A DNA stretch of 64,000 nucleotides from Rhodosorus marinus (Eukaryota; Rhodophyta; Stylonematophyceae; Stylonematales; Stylonemataceae), in assembly GCA_029953675.1 (NCBI GenBank), contig JAMWBK010000001.1, forward strand, positions 3,136,001 to 3,200,000. The letters are read 5' to 3'. Positions 11,309 to 21,401 of the stretch are shown piece after piece. The notes below the pieces were generated by a model that did no database searches, was not told the DNA's origin, and saw only the letters and a program-made list of their open reading frames with translations. Both the position numbers and the translations under genes were made by a program. Position 1 is the stretch's first letter. Every line of letters begins with the position of its first letter.

Positions 11309-12591
11309 CCTCTTTGGTCGGCTTCGGAGCCACGGGCGTTATTGTAATCTTATAGCGACCACGGTGGTCTGCGGATCTCAAAACTAGGCTAACCGGCTTG
11401 CACGAGTTCAGAGTTCAAACTCTCTTGCTAGTGTTTCTTCAGCCACTTGACTAAAGACAGTGAACGGATAGTTACTCAGCCTCGGAACTGTCCCAGCTGC
11501 AGACAGGAAATGCTCTTGCGAGTCAGTAGCTTACTCAGGTCACCTCATCACGACGAGCAAGTAGTGACAACGGACAAGCGGAGGCCGAACTGCGGCGACG
11601 AACTTGGCGTTTCTATAGGCACTCGTTACTGGCATCGGCTAGCCCCGGAGCAGCGCAAGACGTTCCCACTAGTGGCATACTATGCCTGTGTGTGGCACTC
11701 TTTTTGCACGGCATTAAATCTCACACTCCTACGCGCAAACAGTGGGCACGGGATACTGACAGGGCAACCCCAGCACCTGCGCTGCAAGATAAACCAACCC
11801 CCAGCGATACTCTTAAGTTTTTGGAAAAATTCAAGAAGCGTCTGGCGGGGTGCACACAGATTGGTGGCACAAACTAGGAAGGGGTTAGGAATTGAAACTT
11901 CAGAGTTTCCTCTCCTACCTATTAGTTGGAAACAGGCCAAAAAAGTAAAATGAATATTTTCGAACATGTTTGGGAAAACGCACAATCCTAGAAGGGGTAG
12001 ATTTACTTTGCCGGGCAATTTTCACGTTGATTCGCCAAGATGGGGTAGAAAAGAAAAGAAACTAGTAGGATTTCAATTGCATAACAGACAATTTTCCTTC
12101 ATAAAAATGAAAAATGAAAGAAGAATAAAAAAATAGGCAAACGGAATTCGAGCATATGAATCCGATTCCAACGTTGTCCAAAACCGTTCTACTCATCCCT
12201 ACCCTCTCTACCCCTTGGCCTTGGGTCAGTGGGAGTTTTCCTATGGAAGGCAAAATCTTTTGTAAGAAAGCAAGAACGCATTATTCGTTGAATCCCGATT
12301 TGGTATGGCAGGGGGGGTGTACCAGATTTTAGATATTCGCTTCTATGTTTTCAGATATTAAAAAAAAGGTCTAGCATCCGGCACAGTGCGCAAAAGTAAA
12401 AACTGGTCCCAGAGATGAAGGGCAGGCACTAGCTAGGAAGAATGCCGACGTATATGCTTATGAGATTCGGCAGAGACGAACAAGTTAAGGGGAAGGACTT
12501 TAGTGAGGCGACGTTGGTCTGAGGCGACAGTGTGGTACGACTCCTGGTATAAGAGGTTGGATCTCTTTGTTGATCTGTAGACTTGTACGAT
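11309..12591. other. Spacer with no supported gene
   Basis: The open frame at 11447-11953 (plus) has two CxxC-like pairs near its start but no family signature and overlaps an equally long minus frame (11680-12018). I do not call either. The 3' part is AT-rich with A/T runs and leads into the glutamate decarboxylase gene. Confidence 0.45.
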
Positions 12592-14280
12592 ATGGCAAGT
12601 GAGAAAGAAATGGACAGCGTAAAGGAATTGGACAAGAGAGTGGCTACGCTTGAACATCTGTACAGCGCCAATGGTCTACCATATCACTCTTCCGAGTATA
12701 CAGAAACTTTACAATGCCATACGAGCAAGTTTCCTGAGTACGGAATGCCCGCAAGACATGTTCATCAAATAATTGTTGATACTCACGCGATGGATGAGAA
12801 CGAAAGGCTCAACACCTCCTCGTACGTGAATGTTGTCTTCGAACCTGAAGAGCTCGAAGTGGCAAAAATAGGGATGAGCATTAACCTGGCAGATCAAACT
12901 GTGTATCCCGTCACCTATCAACTTCACGACCAGGTGATCAATCTCCTTGCAAAACTGTGGAATTGTCCTGATTCCGATACATTCCTTGAAAACGGTGTTC
13001 ACGCGGGGGCTGGTACCGTGGGGTCAACAGAAGCATGCTTGTTGGCTGGACTGGCCCTCAAGTTCCGCTGGCGCGAATGGTACTCGCATAGGCATAATCT
13101 GTCACCCCACGAGGTTCGGAGGGAGGTCCCCAATATGGTGATTACCACAATGTTTCAAGCGTGCTGGGAAAAGTTTTTCAAGTACATGGATGTTGAAGCC
13201 CGAATCGTGAAGCCAAGCTACGAAAGCATGGTTATCTCCCCTGAAGACGTCGAGAAGCAGATCGACGAGAATACCATTGGAGTCGTTTGCGTTCTTGGCA
13301 ACCACTACAGCGGGCACTATGACCCTGTACACGAAATCGACGCGGTTGTGAATCGAGTGAACAAAGCGCACGGCTGGCAAGTTGGAATCCACATTGATGG
13401 AGCATCCGGGGCCTTCATCGCTCCGTTCCAGGAGGATATTCCCCCTTGGGATTTCCGGCTGCCCAGCGTATTGTCCATCTCCGCGTCAGGTCACAAGTTT
13501 GGAGAGTCCGTTTGCGGAACTGGTTGGGTGGTTTGGAGGCAAAGAGAGCAACTCTCGGAGCATATTGCTATATCCGTCTCATATTTGGGAGGAAATGCAG
13601 ACTCGTACACGCTTAACTTCTCAAGGCCAGCTAGCGGGATTTTGGTCCAGTACTACAAGATCCTGCGTCTAGGCTTCAGGGGTTACAAAGCTAAAGTATC
13701 GCACCAGATGCACATTACGAAGTACCTGCGCGACAGGCTGAGAGTTATGGAAAAGGATGGGGAGAAGAGATTCGTAATGCTTGATGCTGGATCCGATCAG
13801 CCATGCCTTCCCGTGGTGGCGGCGATGCTCAATCCGAAACTTAAACTGCCTTATACAGACATTGACTTGCAGCACACCATTAGTGACGACCGCTGGTACG
13901 TCTGCGGATACCATATGGAGTACACGAACCCGAACACAGGAGAGGAGGAGGATCTCTTCGATAACATGGACGCCAGCCAAACCATGTTTCGGATTGTCGT
14001 GAAGAGCAACCTTACGATGACCATGGCGGAAAATCTTGCCAACGTTTTCGAGCGAGCCGTTGCGTGGCTTGATGAGAACTTCAGGGAAGTGGAACTCGAT
14101 AGTTTGTCGCCACTCCTACAGAGCGTTATGAAGCAGACACCTGTGTCTCCAGATCAAGTAGCTTCGAGGACACCAACGAGACGGAGGCTTCTCTCTGCTC
14201 GGGTGGTAGGAGGTGATACATCCGCTTCAACCCTGAGCGGTCGGATGTTTGAACGCACCCAGAGTCATGCCGCATGTTAA
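12592..14280 (+). CDS. gad: Glutamate decarboxylase (PLP-dependent, group II)
   Basis: Intronless, 562 residues from the ATG at 12592 (upstream in-frame codons include a TTG but no earlier ATG). It converts L-glutamate to GABA and CO2 in the cytosol. Family marks in order: EYGMPARHVHQII, GTVGSTEACLLAGLALKFRW, VVCVLGNHYSGHYDPV, the PLP-contacting HIDGASGAFIAPF, and the Schiff-base lysine in SASGHKFG (Lys about residue 302), followed by GTGWVVWR and YLGGNADSYTLNFSRPA. Length is larger than bacterial GadB (about 466) because of a C-terminal extension of about 60 residues. That extension contains the basic stretch TPTRRRLLSARVV, in the place where plant enzymes carry a calmodulin-binding site. 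The match to GAD is strong; the tail's role is inference. Confidence 0.93.
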   Translation: MASEKEMDSVKELDKRVATLEHLYSANGLPYHSSEYTETLQCHTSKFPEYGMPARHVHQIIVDTHAMDENERLNTSSYVNVVFEPEELEVAKIGMSINLADQTVYPVTYQLHDQVINLLAKLWNCPDSDTFLENGVHAGAGTVGSTEACLLAGLALKFRWREWYSHRHNLSPHEVRREVPNMVITTMFQACWEKFFKYMDVEARIVKPSYESMVISPEDVEKQIDENTIGVVCVLGNHYSGHYDPVHEIDAVVNRVNKAHGWQVGIHIDGASGAFIAPFQEDIPPWDFRLPSVLSISASGHKFGESVCGTGWVVWRQREQLSEHIAISVSYLGGNADSYTLNFSRPASGILVQYYKILRLGFRGYKAKVSHQMHITKYLRDRLRVMEKDGEKRFVMLDAGSDQPCLPVVAAMLNPKLKLPYTDIDLQHTISDDRWYVCGYHMEYTNPNTGEEEDLFDNMDASQTMFRIVVKSNLTMTMAENLANVFERAVAWLDENFREVELDSLSPLLQSVMKQTPVSPDQVASRTPTRRRLLSARVVGGDTSASTLSGRMFERTQSHAAC

Positions 14281-17200
14281 GAGTGGAGAACGGGCGACTC
14301 CGTTGCCAGCTTGTTGGCCGCGATGATTCGCTCAACGGAAAGGGCGAGAGTAGACTCTACAACGGACTACATGAGTTAATGGAAACTAGCTCAAGCATAT
14401 GAAAAATGAACGAAACACTCTTGCATGGCTTCACAGCTGTATCCATGCTAGATCTATGAACTCTGTGCCGAACGGATTTTAAAGGCCGAGACATTATTTC
14501 CTCTCATCTCAGCTTGCTCAATAGTGCGAAGAGCATTGCCCGCGAAGTTCTTAACAACATGGCCCGCACGAATTCAGGCCCATTGGTGCATTGCCGTCTT
14601 CTCGTCCCACCGAAGTTCCATGGAATCCCAATGGAGTTGTCGTTTTGAGATTCTGATCACTGCCGATGGAGCTCGGGCCTGGGGACTGTGCAGGTCCTTG
14701 GGTGGCGACCACAAAAAATTAGGCTGAGGCGATGACCTCGTCCAAACCTCTGCACAAGCTTACCCATTGTACAATATTTGTCTGGGATATACACCTAGGT
14801 GCTAGCGTAGCTAGAGCAACACATACCTGCAAAGTATCATCCGCACCTTGATTTGGTAGGGAGAATTGAATCGCCATGAATTGGCGGCTCAATATCGATG
14901 TGACAAACTAGTCATGTGCTTACCTCACGCGTAGAACCGGAGGAGGTGAAAGGGTTTGAACGCGTGAGCTCAATCCCAAAGCAAGCCCCGTAATACTCGT
15001 CCTGCCGAGCCCTTGAAACCGCGACCTACGACGGTGCAAAGTTCTAATGGAACCATGTACGGAGTTTGCAGGAACAAAATGTTCGGCCATCTCGAGGTCG
15101 GGGACCAGCAATAGCCGAGGCTAGTTTGTGCTCATGGTCTGATGAGCTGACATGAGAATTACAACAGCTGCTCAGCACAATCTTCAACCGCTGACGACGG
15201 CGTGCTTCGCTAATGCAACTCTAGAACTTTTCCGAAACCATAACATGCCTCAGCACGATGATGACGCAAGAAAAAATTCAAGATACGCTATGCGGCGCGT
15301 CCAGAGCATGACTCTAGTGCGTGCGTAATCAATAGCGTAGCTGCTAGGCTCGCGGGCTCTTCGAAAGTGCTGACACCAATCCCCACGAACGAACAGAGTC
15401 CGCACTTCGAAAAGAACGGGAACGGCATGAACTGAGTCTTGTACGGCAACCCAGTATTAGTGCTTCGATGAAACCATAACTATTGTAAGCGATTGGATGA
15501 AAGGCTTGTCTGCACCATAACAGGGACCTTGCGGTTATGTACTAACGGATTGCAACTATTAGCGAATACACACAGGATTCCAAGGCTCTGATTGGCAGGG
15601 CCCGAGATTCAATCCAATTCGGTCGATTGATATTACTAGGAAACTCCCCAACATTTAAAACTAATCATACTCCGGCGGAACGTATTGATTGAAGGAAAGC
15701 TGCAACTGACTGGCCGAGCTACCTATCAACGCGTAGTGATAGGGCAGCCCGGAAAGAGCGGGCAGCTTGTCATCACGTTCTCAGGTCGTTCGGCGTGCTA
15801 TTTTTGTTGGAAGCCGCTCTCTCTCGTGTCGTCATCTGCTTATTCAGAGAATCCGCTGGAACACTCCAATGTTCCGTGACAGTCAAATAGGGAACGATTT
15901 GCACGCTTTCAAACTCTCTAGTATGCATAACTACGAAGTTGTTCGATCACTGATAAACACATGAATCTTCTCGGAGCCTAGTATATTGAATAAAAACCCA
16001 AAGTTTTGCTTACTCTAAGAGTATAACTAAATTTTCATCCGTTCTAGCTTCCACCACAAGCTTGGTTACCAACCTAGATGGGTAATTGACGGTCTTTCGG
16101 TACCAATCCTACGACTGGTGCAGCTCTGCGCCAAGGAAATTCGCAAAAATTCGTGAGAGCCCAGTCCAGTCCATCCCGCGAACGACAAGCACCGGGGAAG
16201 GGGGACGTCGTTTAGGTGAGAGAGGTTTGGTTGCGGAAGGAGTCAGAAAGCTGGAATGTCGAGCTGCTTGCCTGCCGAGGCTCTTCCTTGTTTGCTTTTT
16301 CGTTCATCCCTTTCCAGGCTGGTTGTTTCTCGTTCCGTTCTAACTCGCAGAGGGAAAATCCCTACCGAGCTCCCATGCTGCGGACTCAGTTCGCCAGGAG
16401 TGAGAACGCAGCTCGGAAGGCGGTGACTCTGCCACACAGCACCGGCGGAGAATCCGCTGTCTTGCTGACCAAGGCGTTTTATGAAAAGTGAAACTAATTC
16501 ATGGTAGAAATGGCAAGCCGTAGTTAATTCCTTTACTGTTGACAAGGTGCGGAGCCTCCTCATGCATTCTCCGGTGTCGACTATCCGTTTGTGGTGCATT
16601 CAGTGCTCTCATTGGGGAAGATTTATGTATTGAACTGGGATGGTTTGCCGACGTAAGAGCTGCGCCCTAGCCCCATGCAATTCCAAACCCGCAGCCCTTA
16701 TGCGCAGCTACCTATCGCAGCGCAAGGCTAACACTCTCGAGGCGCTCTAAACATATCCAAACCTCCCGTCCAGATATATCAGTCATCTGAAAACTAAACA
16801 GCGGAAGCCTAGAGCATACATCCGACCGCTCGGACGATACGAGCAACTATATCAGGTCGAATCCCAGTCCAAACGAGAACTGTGGCTCTGCAGATATCCC
16901 CGTGAACGACCAGAGGTTTAACTATCTGCTGAGCTCCCCCTGGAACCCTTCGCGTCCTCCATTTCGGATCCCTAATGATGTCCTATACATTTATGCGGCG
17001 TGAATTCCTCTAACATCGTGGGGTTGGCCACAAACGGTACTGGTAAATGCCCGGCCCAATCCGGGCAGAGTTAGTCCTATCAGCACTCGAATGCTCCGCA
17101 TCATCTTTGGCCTGCTCAGCTTCCTCGGGCCAGTTGCGAGGAAGTCTCGCATCCAGACCCCACGCCCAGATCGTGCAGCAGACCGGATACTTGCTCTATC

Positions 17201-18052
17201 CATGCCGAGACTCGATTCCATTGGACCGGAGCTTCATCTGGGGGACAACTGAGCAGTTTGCTAAAGTACTGCATCCGCATGTTCCGCTCATGGCAGACAG
17301 GATCGTACATATTTAAGAATTGTATTGTATTAAATAAATGATTAACGGGGATTGATGGAAGCTGAAACCTCTCCATTTCTGCGAATATACTGGATAGTAG
17401 CGATGGACTGTCAGCGCTCCTAACTTGAAACAATAAAAAAAAGGGGCTAAATAAATGATAATGATTTCGACGTTGCGGCTGGAGTTCGCTCAGGTTTTCC
17501 AAAAAACTAAAAAAAGGACGTAAGTGATTGGTACTATTAAAAATTTTCCTCTAAATGGATAGCAGGGCTGTCCACCGCTACGCGACACCCTCGGATAGAC
17601 AGAGTATCTCTTCCTTTTTTTTTTTGAAGGTTTCGCTGATAACGAACGAACGAATGGTTTAATCGGAGGCTGAAAAAAAAACCCCGAGGGGAAAAAAAGA
17701 CTAAGCGCGGCGAAGTACTCGCCGATAACAGGGCTGTCTACTAGGGCGACACCGGCAGTCAGCCTGAATATCAGAAAAAGGTTTCGCATGTGCAATGTGA
17801 AATCTTACTGTTTTATCGTCCAGAATGGCTGACACGAATCATTGCACGCAAAGCATCTTTCGGCCGCGCAAAAGCTATTTCGGGCAGAGAGTTCCGCGCA
17901 GTTAAGAATACGAGAACTTGAGTAAAGCAATTTTTGGTGCGTGCGTGATCCTCGAAGGAGCGCCGTGCTGTGTTTTGGAGTGCAATGACAACAGCTGGTG
18001 TACATTGTCGTTGAACCGAAAGTGGATTACAGAAAGACTTCTAATGTAACCG
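14281..18052. other. Gene-poor spacer
   Basis: No gene supported in 3.8 kb. Open frames such as 16086-16343, 16216-16491, 17047-17316 (plus) and 17116-17502 (minus) overlap one another in different frames and show no motif. Two copies of a short phrase (CAGGGCTGTC) occur at 17562 and 17731 near A-rich runs, too little to call a repeat family. Confidence 0.45.
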
Positions 18053-19921
18053 ATGGCGGGGTATATAACGGAAAAGTTGAGAGCCGGTTCCCCAAGCCTT
18101 CTGTGCTTGCTTCTCAGCAACGCGTTTTTTATTGTCTGGTTCTTGACTTTGTACTTCAAAAGAAACATGGAAACCTGGATGCGCAGCCTCCCTGGAGTGT
18201 GGTGGGAGAGCAACGACGAGAAGGCCCTGAGAGGACTAGTGGAGAATCGGGTTAAAGTTGATGATACGCGGGCGAACCCTGCTGAGGATGAGAATTGCAG
18301 ATGCTTCAAACGTGCTCAGACGGACAACGTATCTTCGCCTGAGCAACTGAGACAGCATGCTTCGGGCAAGCTGGGTATGAAACCACAGGTGTGGACAGCG
18401 AAGAAGGTAGACAGTTTAGGGTACCAGAACGCACACAGCAAGTTCCTCACAGACTTTTCGGAGTTTGCGGAGACTGAGCAGCGCTTTCAGGCTATCCGCG
18501 ACAAGGACTTCTCCTGTCTTGAGGAGCAGGAGCTTACGTACTTGGACTATACTGGATCCATGCTGACACCGCTATCCTTGATAGACTCTCACACGGAGTT
18601 TCTTCGGAAGACGATTATCGCAAACCCTCATTCGAACAGCTTACCGTCTGAGATGGCATCGGGTGTCGACGAGCGGGCTAGGTTGGCTGTTCTCAATATG
18701 TTCCACGCTGATCCGAGTGAGTATACGATTATCTGGACGCAGAATGCAACCGGTGCGCTCAAACTCGTCGGCGAGAGCTATCCTTTCGGGGAGGATGGCG
18801 TGTACATGTACTCTCCGGACTCGCACAACTCGGTGCTCGGGGTTGCGAGATATGCAAAGCATTACAGGATGTTCCCCTTTGTTAAAGGCTCATGGATGTG
18901 GGACGCCCCGGCGGCCTACAAGCTCATGACATCGATCTCGGAAGTAAGCAAACGCGCAAACAAACTCGTGGCGATTTCAGGACAGTCCAACGTCAGCGGT
19001 ATCAAACATCCACTTGGCGAGATGGTCCGCACCGCCCATGAAAACGGATGGGATGTCATGCTGGATAGCGCGGCAATGGCTCCCACCTCACTGCTAAATC
19101 TGAGTGAGATTGGCGTAGAGTATGCATGCGTGTCGTTCTATAAGATGTTCGGATATCCCACCGGTATCGGAGCACTGGTGGCCAAGAAATCAGCACTCCA
19201 GAAGCTAAACCGCCCGTGGTTCTCCGGTGGAACTGTGCGGATGGTGAGGTCTGACGCAGAGAAAGGCTTGTACGTCATCATGCACAAGAAGGACAACGCA
19301 GAGTATTTTGAAGATGGCACGCCCAACTTTCAGATGTCTGCAGCCGTGGAGCAAGGTGTTAGATACGTCCAGTCGATTGGAATCGATCGAATCAGGGTTC
19401 ATACGTCATGCCTTATTAGGTGGATTGGCGGGGAGCTACGGGAGCTTTACTGGGATGAGGACAGGCATGGCAGGACGAAACCCCTGCTTAAGTTCCCTGA
19501 ATTGAAAAGCGACACTGGCTGTATCCAGGGCTCAAGCTTGGCATTCGCGATGTACACCAAGGAGAACAAGCTGATTCCACATCAGCTTATCGGCAACTTG
19601 GCTCGAGAGCGTGGTATTGCAATCAGGACAGGTTGCTTCTGTAACCCCGGTACAGGATTGGAGTTCTTCCAATCCTCCATGCACAACCTGTCCAGCGGCA
19701 AGTTCTTCGAGTTTGCGGATGGCAACTGTGCAGAAGACATCCTCGACGAGTTTCGTGGGATAGGATTCATCCGGGTGTCGGTGGGCTTCCCTACCACGTT
19801 CATGGATGCCTTCAAATTCGTCACCTTCTTGAAGGAGGACATCTTGCGAAGGCCGAAGGTCATAAGCGCCCTGGCCGACGAGTGGCTGAAAAAAATGGAG
19901 CCGCCAGCTAGCCTTTGCTAG
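18053..19921 (+). CDS. Membrane-anchored molybdenum-cofactor-sulfurase-like class V aminotransferase
   Basis: Intronless, 622 residues. A hydrophobic segment at about residues 12-36 (LLCLLLSNAFFIVWFLTLYF) is a likely signal anchor. The NifS/class V aminotransferase domain starts near residue 130: YLDYTGS, NPHSNS, ARLAVLNMF, TIIWTQNATGALKLVGE, the PLP pocket DSAAMAPTS, the PLP lysine in SFYKMFGYPTGIGAL (Lys about 364), and the persulfide-cysteine-type motif RTGCFCNPG (Cys about 528 and 530). The pattern is that of the N-terminal half of eukaryotic molybdenum cofactor sulfurases, which sulfurate Mo-co of aldehyde and xanthine oxidoreductases using L-cysteine. The MOSC domain normally at the C-terminus is missing; the protein ends after the aminotransferase fold. 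So it may be a sulfurase-like cysteine desulfurase with another target. It runs tail-to-tail with the arsenite methyltransferase. Confidence 0.85.
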   Translation: MAGYITEKLRAGSPSLLCLLLSNAFFIVWFLTLYFKRNMETWMRSLPGVWWESNDEKALRGLVENRVKVDDTRANPAEDENCRCFKRAQTDNVSSPEQLRQHASGKLGMKPQVWTAKKVDSLGYQNAHSKFLTDFSEFAETEQRFQAIRDKDFSCLEEQELTYLDYTGSMLTPLSLIDSHTEFLRKTIIANPHSNSLPSEMASGVDERARLAVLNMFHADPSEYTIIWTQNATGALKLVGESYPFGEDGVYMYSPDSHNSVLGVARYAKHYRMFPFVKGSWMWDAPAAYKLMTSISEVSKRANKLVAISGQSNVSGIKHPLGEMVRTAHENGWDVMLDSAAMAPTSLLNLSEIGVEYACVSFYKMFGYPTGIGALVAKKSALQKLNRPWFSGGTVRMVRSDAEKGLYVIMHKKDNAEYFEDGTPNFQMSAAVEQGVRYVQSIGIDRIRVHTSCLIRWIGGELRELYWDEDRHGRTKPLLKFPELKSDTGCIQGSSLAFAMYTKENKLIPHQLIGNLARERGIAIRTGCFCNPGTGLEFFQSSMHNLSSGKFFEFADGNCAEDILDEFRGIGFIRVSVGFPTTFMDAFKFVTFLKEDILRRPKVISALADEWLKKMEPPASLC

Positions 19922-20285
19922 CCCTTATTACCCCCAGGGAAGAGTACCTCTGGCTTGCGTTTATTGCGTATCGGGGGTTGTTGGGCAGGCAGCTATGCAG
20001 GACAAGGGATTCTGCCGGAAGGGGACGAGCGTTTCGCTTAAACTAGAAAAGAAAAGAATTTATCTAAGTAAAACCCATTTGAGCTATTAAAATCCATACA
20101 ATTGCCGAATCCGAAATGGAGCTTTGCGAGCTGTTCGCCAGAACCTCTCTCGACTATGCCTTTGGCTCCCGGCACTTAGTTAGTATTGATCGATGATTCA
20201 AACATCGATCGGAGCTACCGTCTGATTCGAGGAACCAATTATCTCGCCCCGTAGTTGGCCGGTGACTGGACTTGCAGATGTATAG
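19922..20285. other. Convergent 3' spacer
   Basis: 364-bp gap between the stop codons of the sulfurase-like and arsenite methyltransferase genes. It should hold both 3' ends. No gene or clear hairpin is seen. Confidence 0.5.
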
Positions 20286-21401
20286 TCAGCAGCAAGCGCC
20301 TGGAGCAGAAGACTCTTGAGTGGAGGCTGAAGGGGTGCAGTCGAAGAGTCCGTAGTGGACGTCACGAGATCCTACGATCCGAAAGTACTTCCCGAGCCAG
20401 CTTTCTCCAACCATTGACGCGGAGTTTCCGCACACTCTGACAGGAAGATTGCGCTCGAAAAGATGATGATCATCGAGCCTGTAGGCGTTTGCGTTTCCCT
20501 CTATCCCACCTTCGTAGATGGCAATCTGACCATAGTCCTCGCACAGCGTTTCCAGCTCTGGAAGCTTGAAGCAACGGAACAAAATGCTGTAAAACTTTGC
20601 TTCGCCTAAAATATCCGCCAGGCCCTCGTCTGTGACCTCGATTGGGCAGCAGCTCATCATCCGCGGATCGGTGAAACCGGCATTGTGGCAGAGTCTCTTA
20701 AAATCTTCAATATACAATGCTCCGGCCAAGCACTCTCCTAAAAGAACCTCGTGTTTACGAACATGTTCGGGTAGTCTCCGAGAGCAGTACACGTCAGAAA
20801 AGTAGAGCTCACCACCCCACTTCAAGCTGGCATACACTTCGGAGAGCACTCGCGGCTTGTCTGGAGACAGGTTTATCACACAATTCGAGATTACGAGATC
20901 CATGGATTCCCTTTCAATACCAGCCTTCTCCAAGAACTCAATGTAACCGGGCACGAAGCGAAGGTTCGGTTTCGGGTACCCAAGCTGCCTTGTGTACTCA
21001 GATACATGAGTCTTTGCTACCTTGAGCTGTTCTTCGGTCATATCAACTCCGGTCACTGTTCCGGTCGGGCCAGTAAGTGCAGCCGCTACATAGCAATCGC
21101 GGCCGCTCCCACATCCGAGGTCCAACACGTTGAGGCCCTCAATTCCCGACGGCAGTGGGGTCCCACATCCGTAAAACTTCTCCAGAACTTCCTCGGGAAC
21201 CTTGACAAGGCGATCGCGGACGTACTTGGGCGGTGAATCAGCAACACAACACGCGGTTGTCTTCAGGTCAGACGTGGAAGACAGAACTTTCCCATAGTAC
21301 TCTTGCACACGCGCGTAAATTACCCCAGGATCTTGAAAATGCTGAGACCCAATCCCGTTCGAAGTCGATCCATTCTTATTCTCCGCTGTTAGATTAGTCA
21401 T
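20286..21401 (-). CDS. arsM: Arsenite S-adenosylmethionine methyltransferase
   Basis: Intronless, 371 residues, minus strand. It methylates As(III) with S-adenosylmethionine, giving methylated arsenicals; a detoxification enzyme, probably cytosolic. SAM-binding motif I is VLDLGCGSGRDCYVAA (about 92-107), with GVDMTEEQL (118-126) and ISNCVINLSPDK (171-182). The four cysteines needed for As(III) binding are all present: Cys51/52, Cys79, Cys174 and Cys224. The last two have the same numbers as in the red algal enzyme CmArsM. The C-terminal domain shows LGEAKFYSILFRCFKL, usual for AS3MT/ArsM, and the protein ends with GACC, adding two thiols. The neighbouring sulfurase-like gene is not a known partner. 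Very confident in the family. Confidence 0.95.
   Translation of the reverse strand: MTNLTAENKNGSTSNGIGSQHFQDPGVIYARVQEYYGKVLSSTSDLKTTACCVADSPPKYVRDRLVKVPEEVLEKFYGCGTPLPSGIEGLNVLDLGCGSGRDCYVAAALTGPTGTVTGVDMTEEQLKVAKTHVSEYTRQLGYPKPNLRFVPGYIEFLEKAGIERESMDLVISNCVINLSPDKPRVLSEVYASLKWGGELYFSDVYCSRRLPEHVRKHEVLLGECLAGALYIEDFKRLCHNAGFTDPRMMSCCPIEVTDEGLADILGEAKFYSILFRCFKLPELETLCEDYGQIAIYEGGIEGNANAYRLDDHHLFERNLPVRVCGNSASMVGESWLGKYFRIVGSRDVHYGLFDCTPSASTQESSAPGACC

Noticed and set aside
10444-11387. Long Pro/Ser-rich minus frame and shifted plus frames over the RTX repeats
   Set aside because: They are periodic shadows created by the nonapeptide repeat; no start or motif of their own.
11447-11953. 168-codon plus frame with CPSC-like start
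   Set aside because: Cysteine pairs are not in a zinc-finger layout and an equal minus frame overlaps it.
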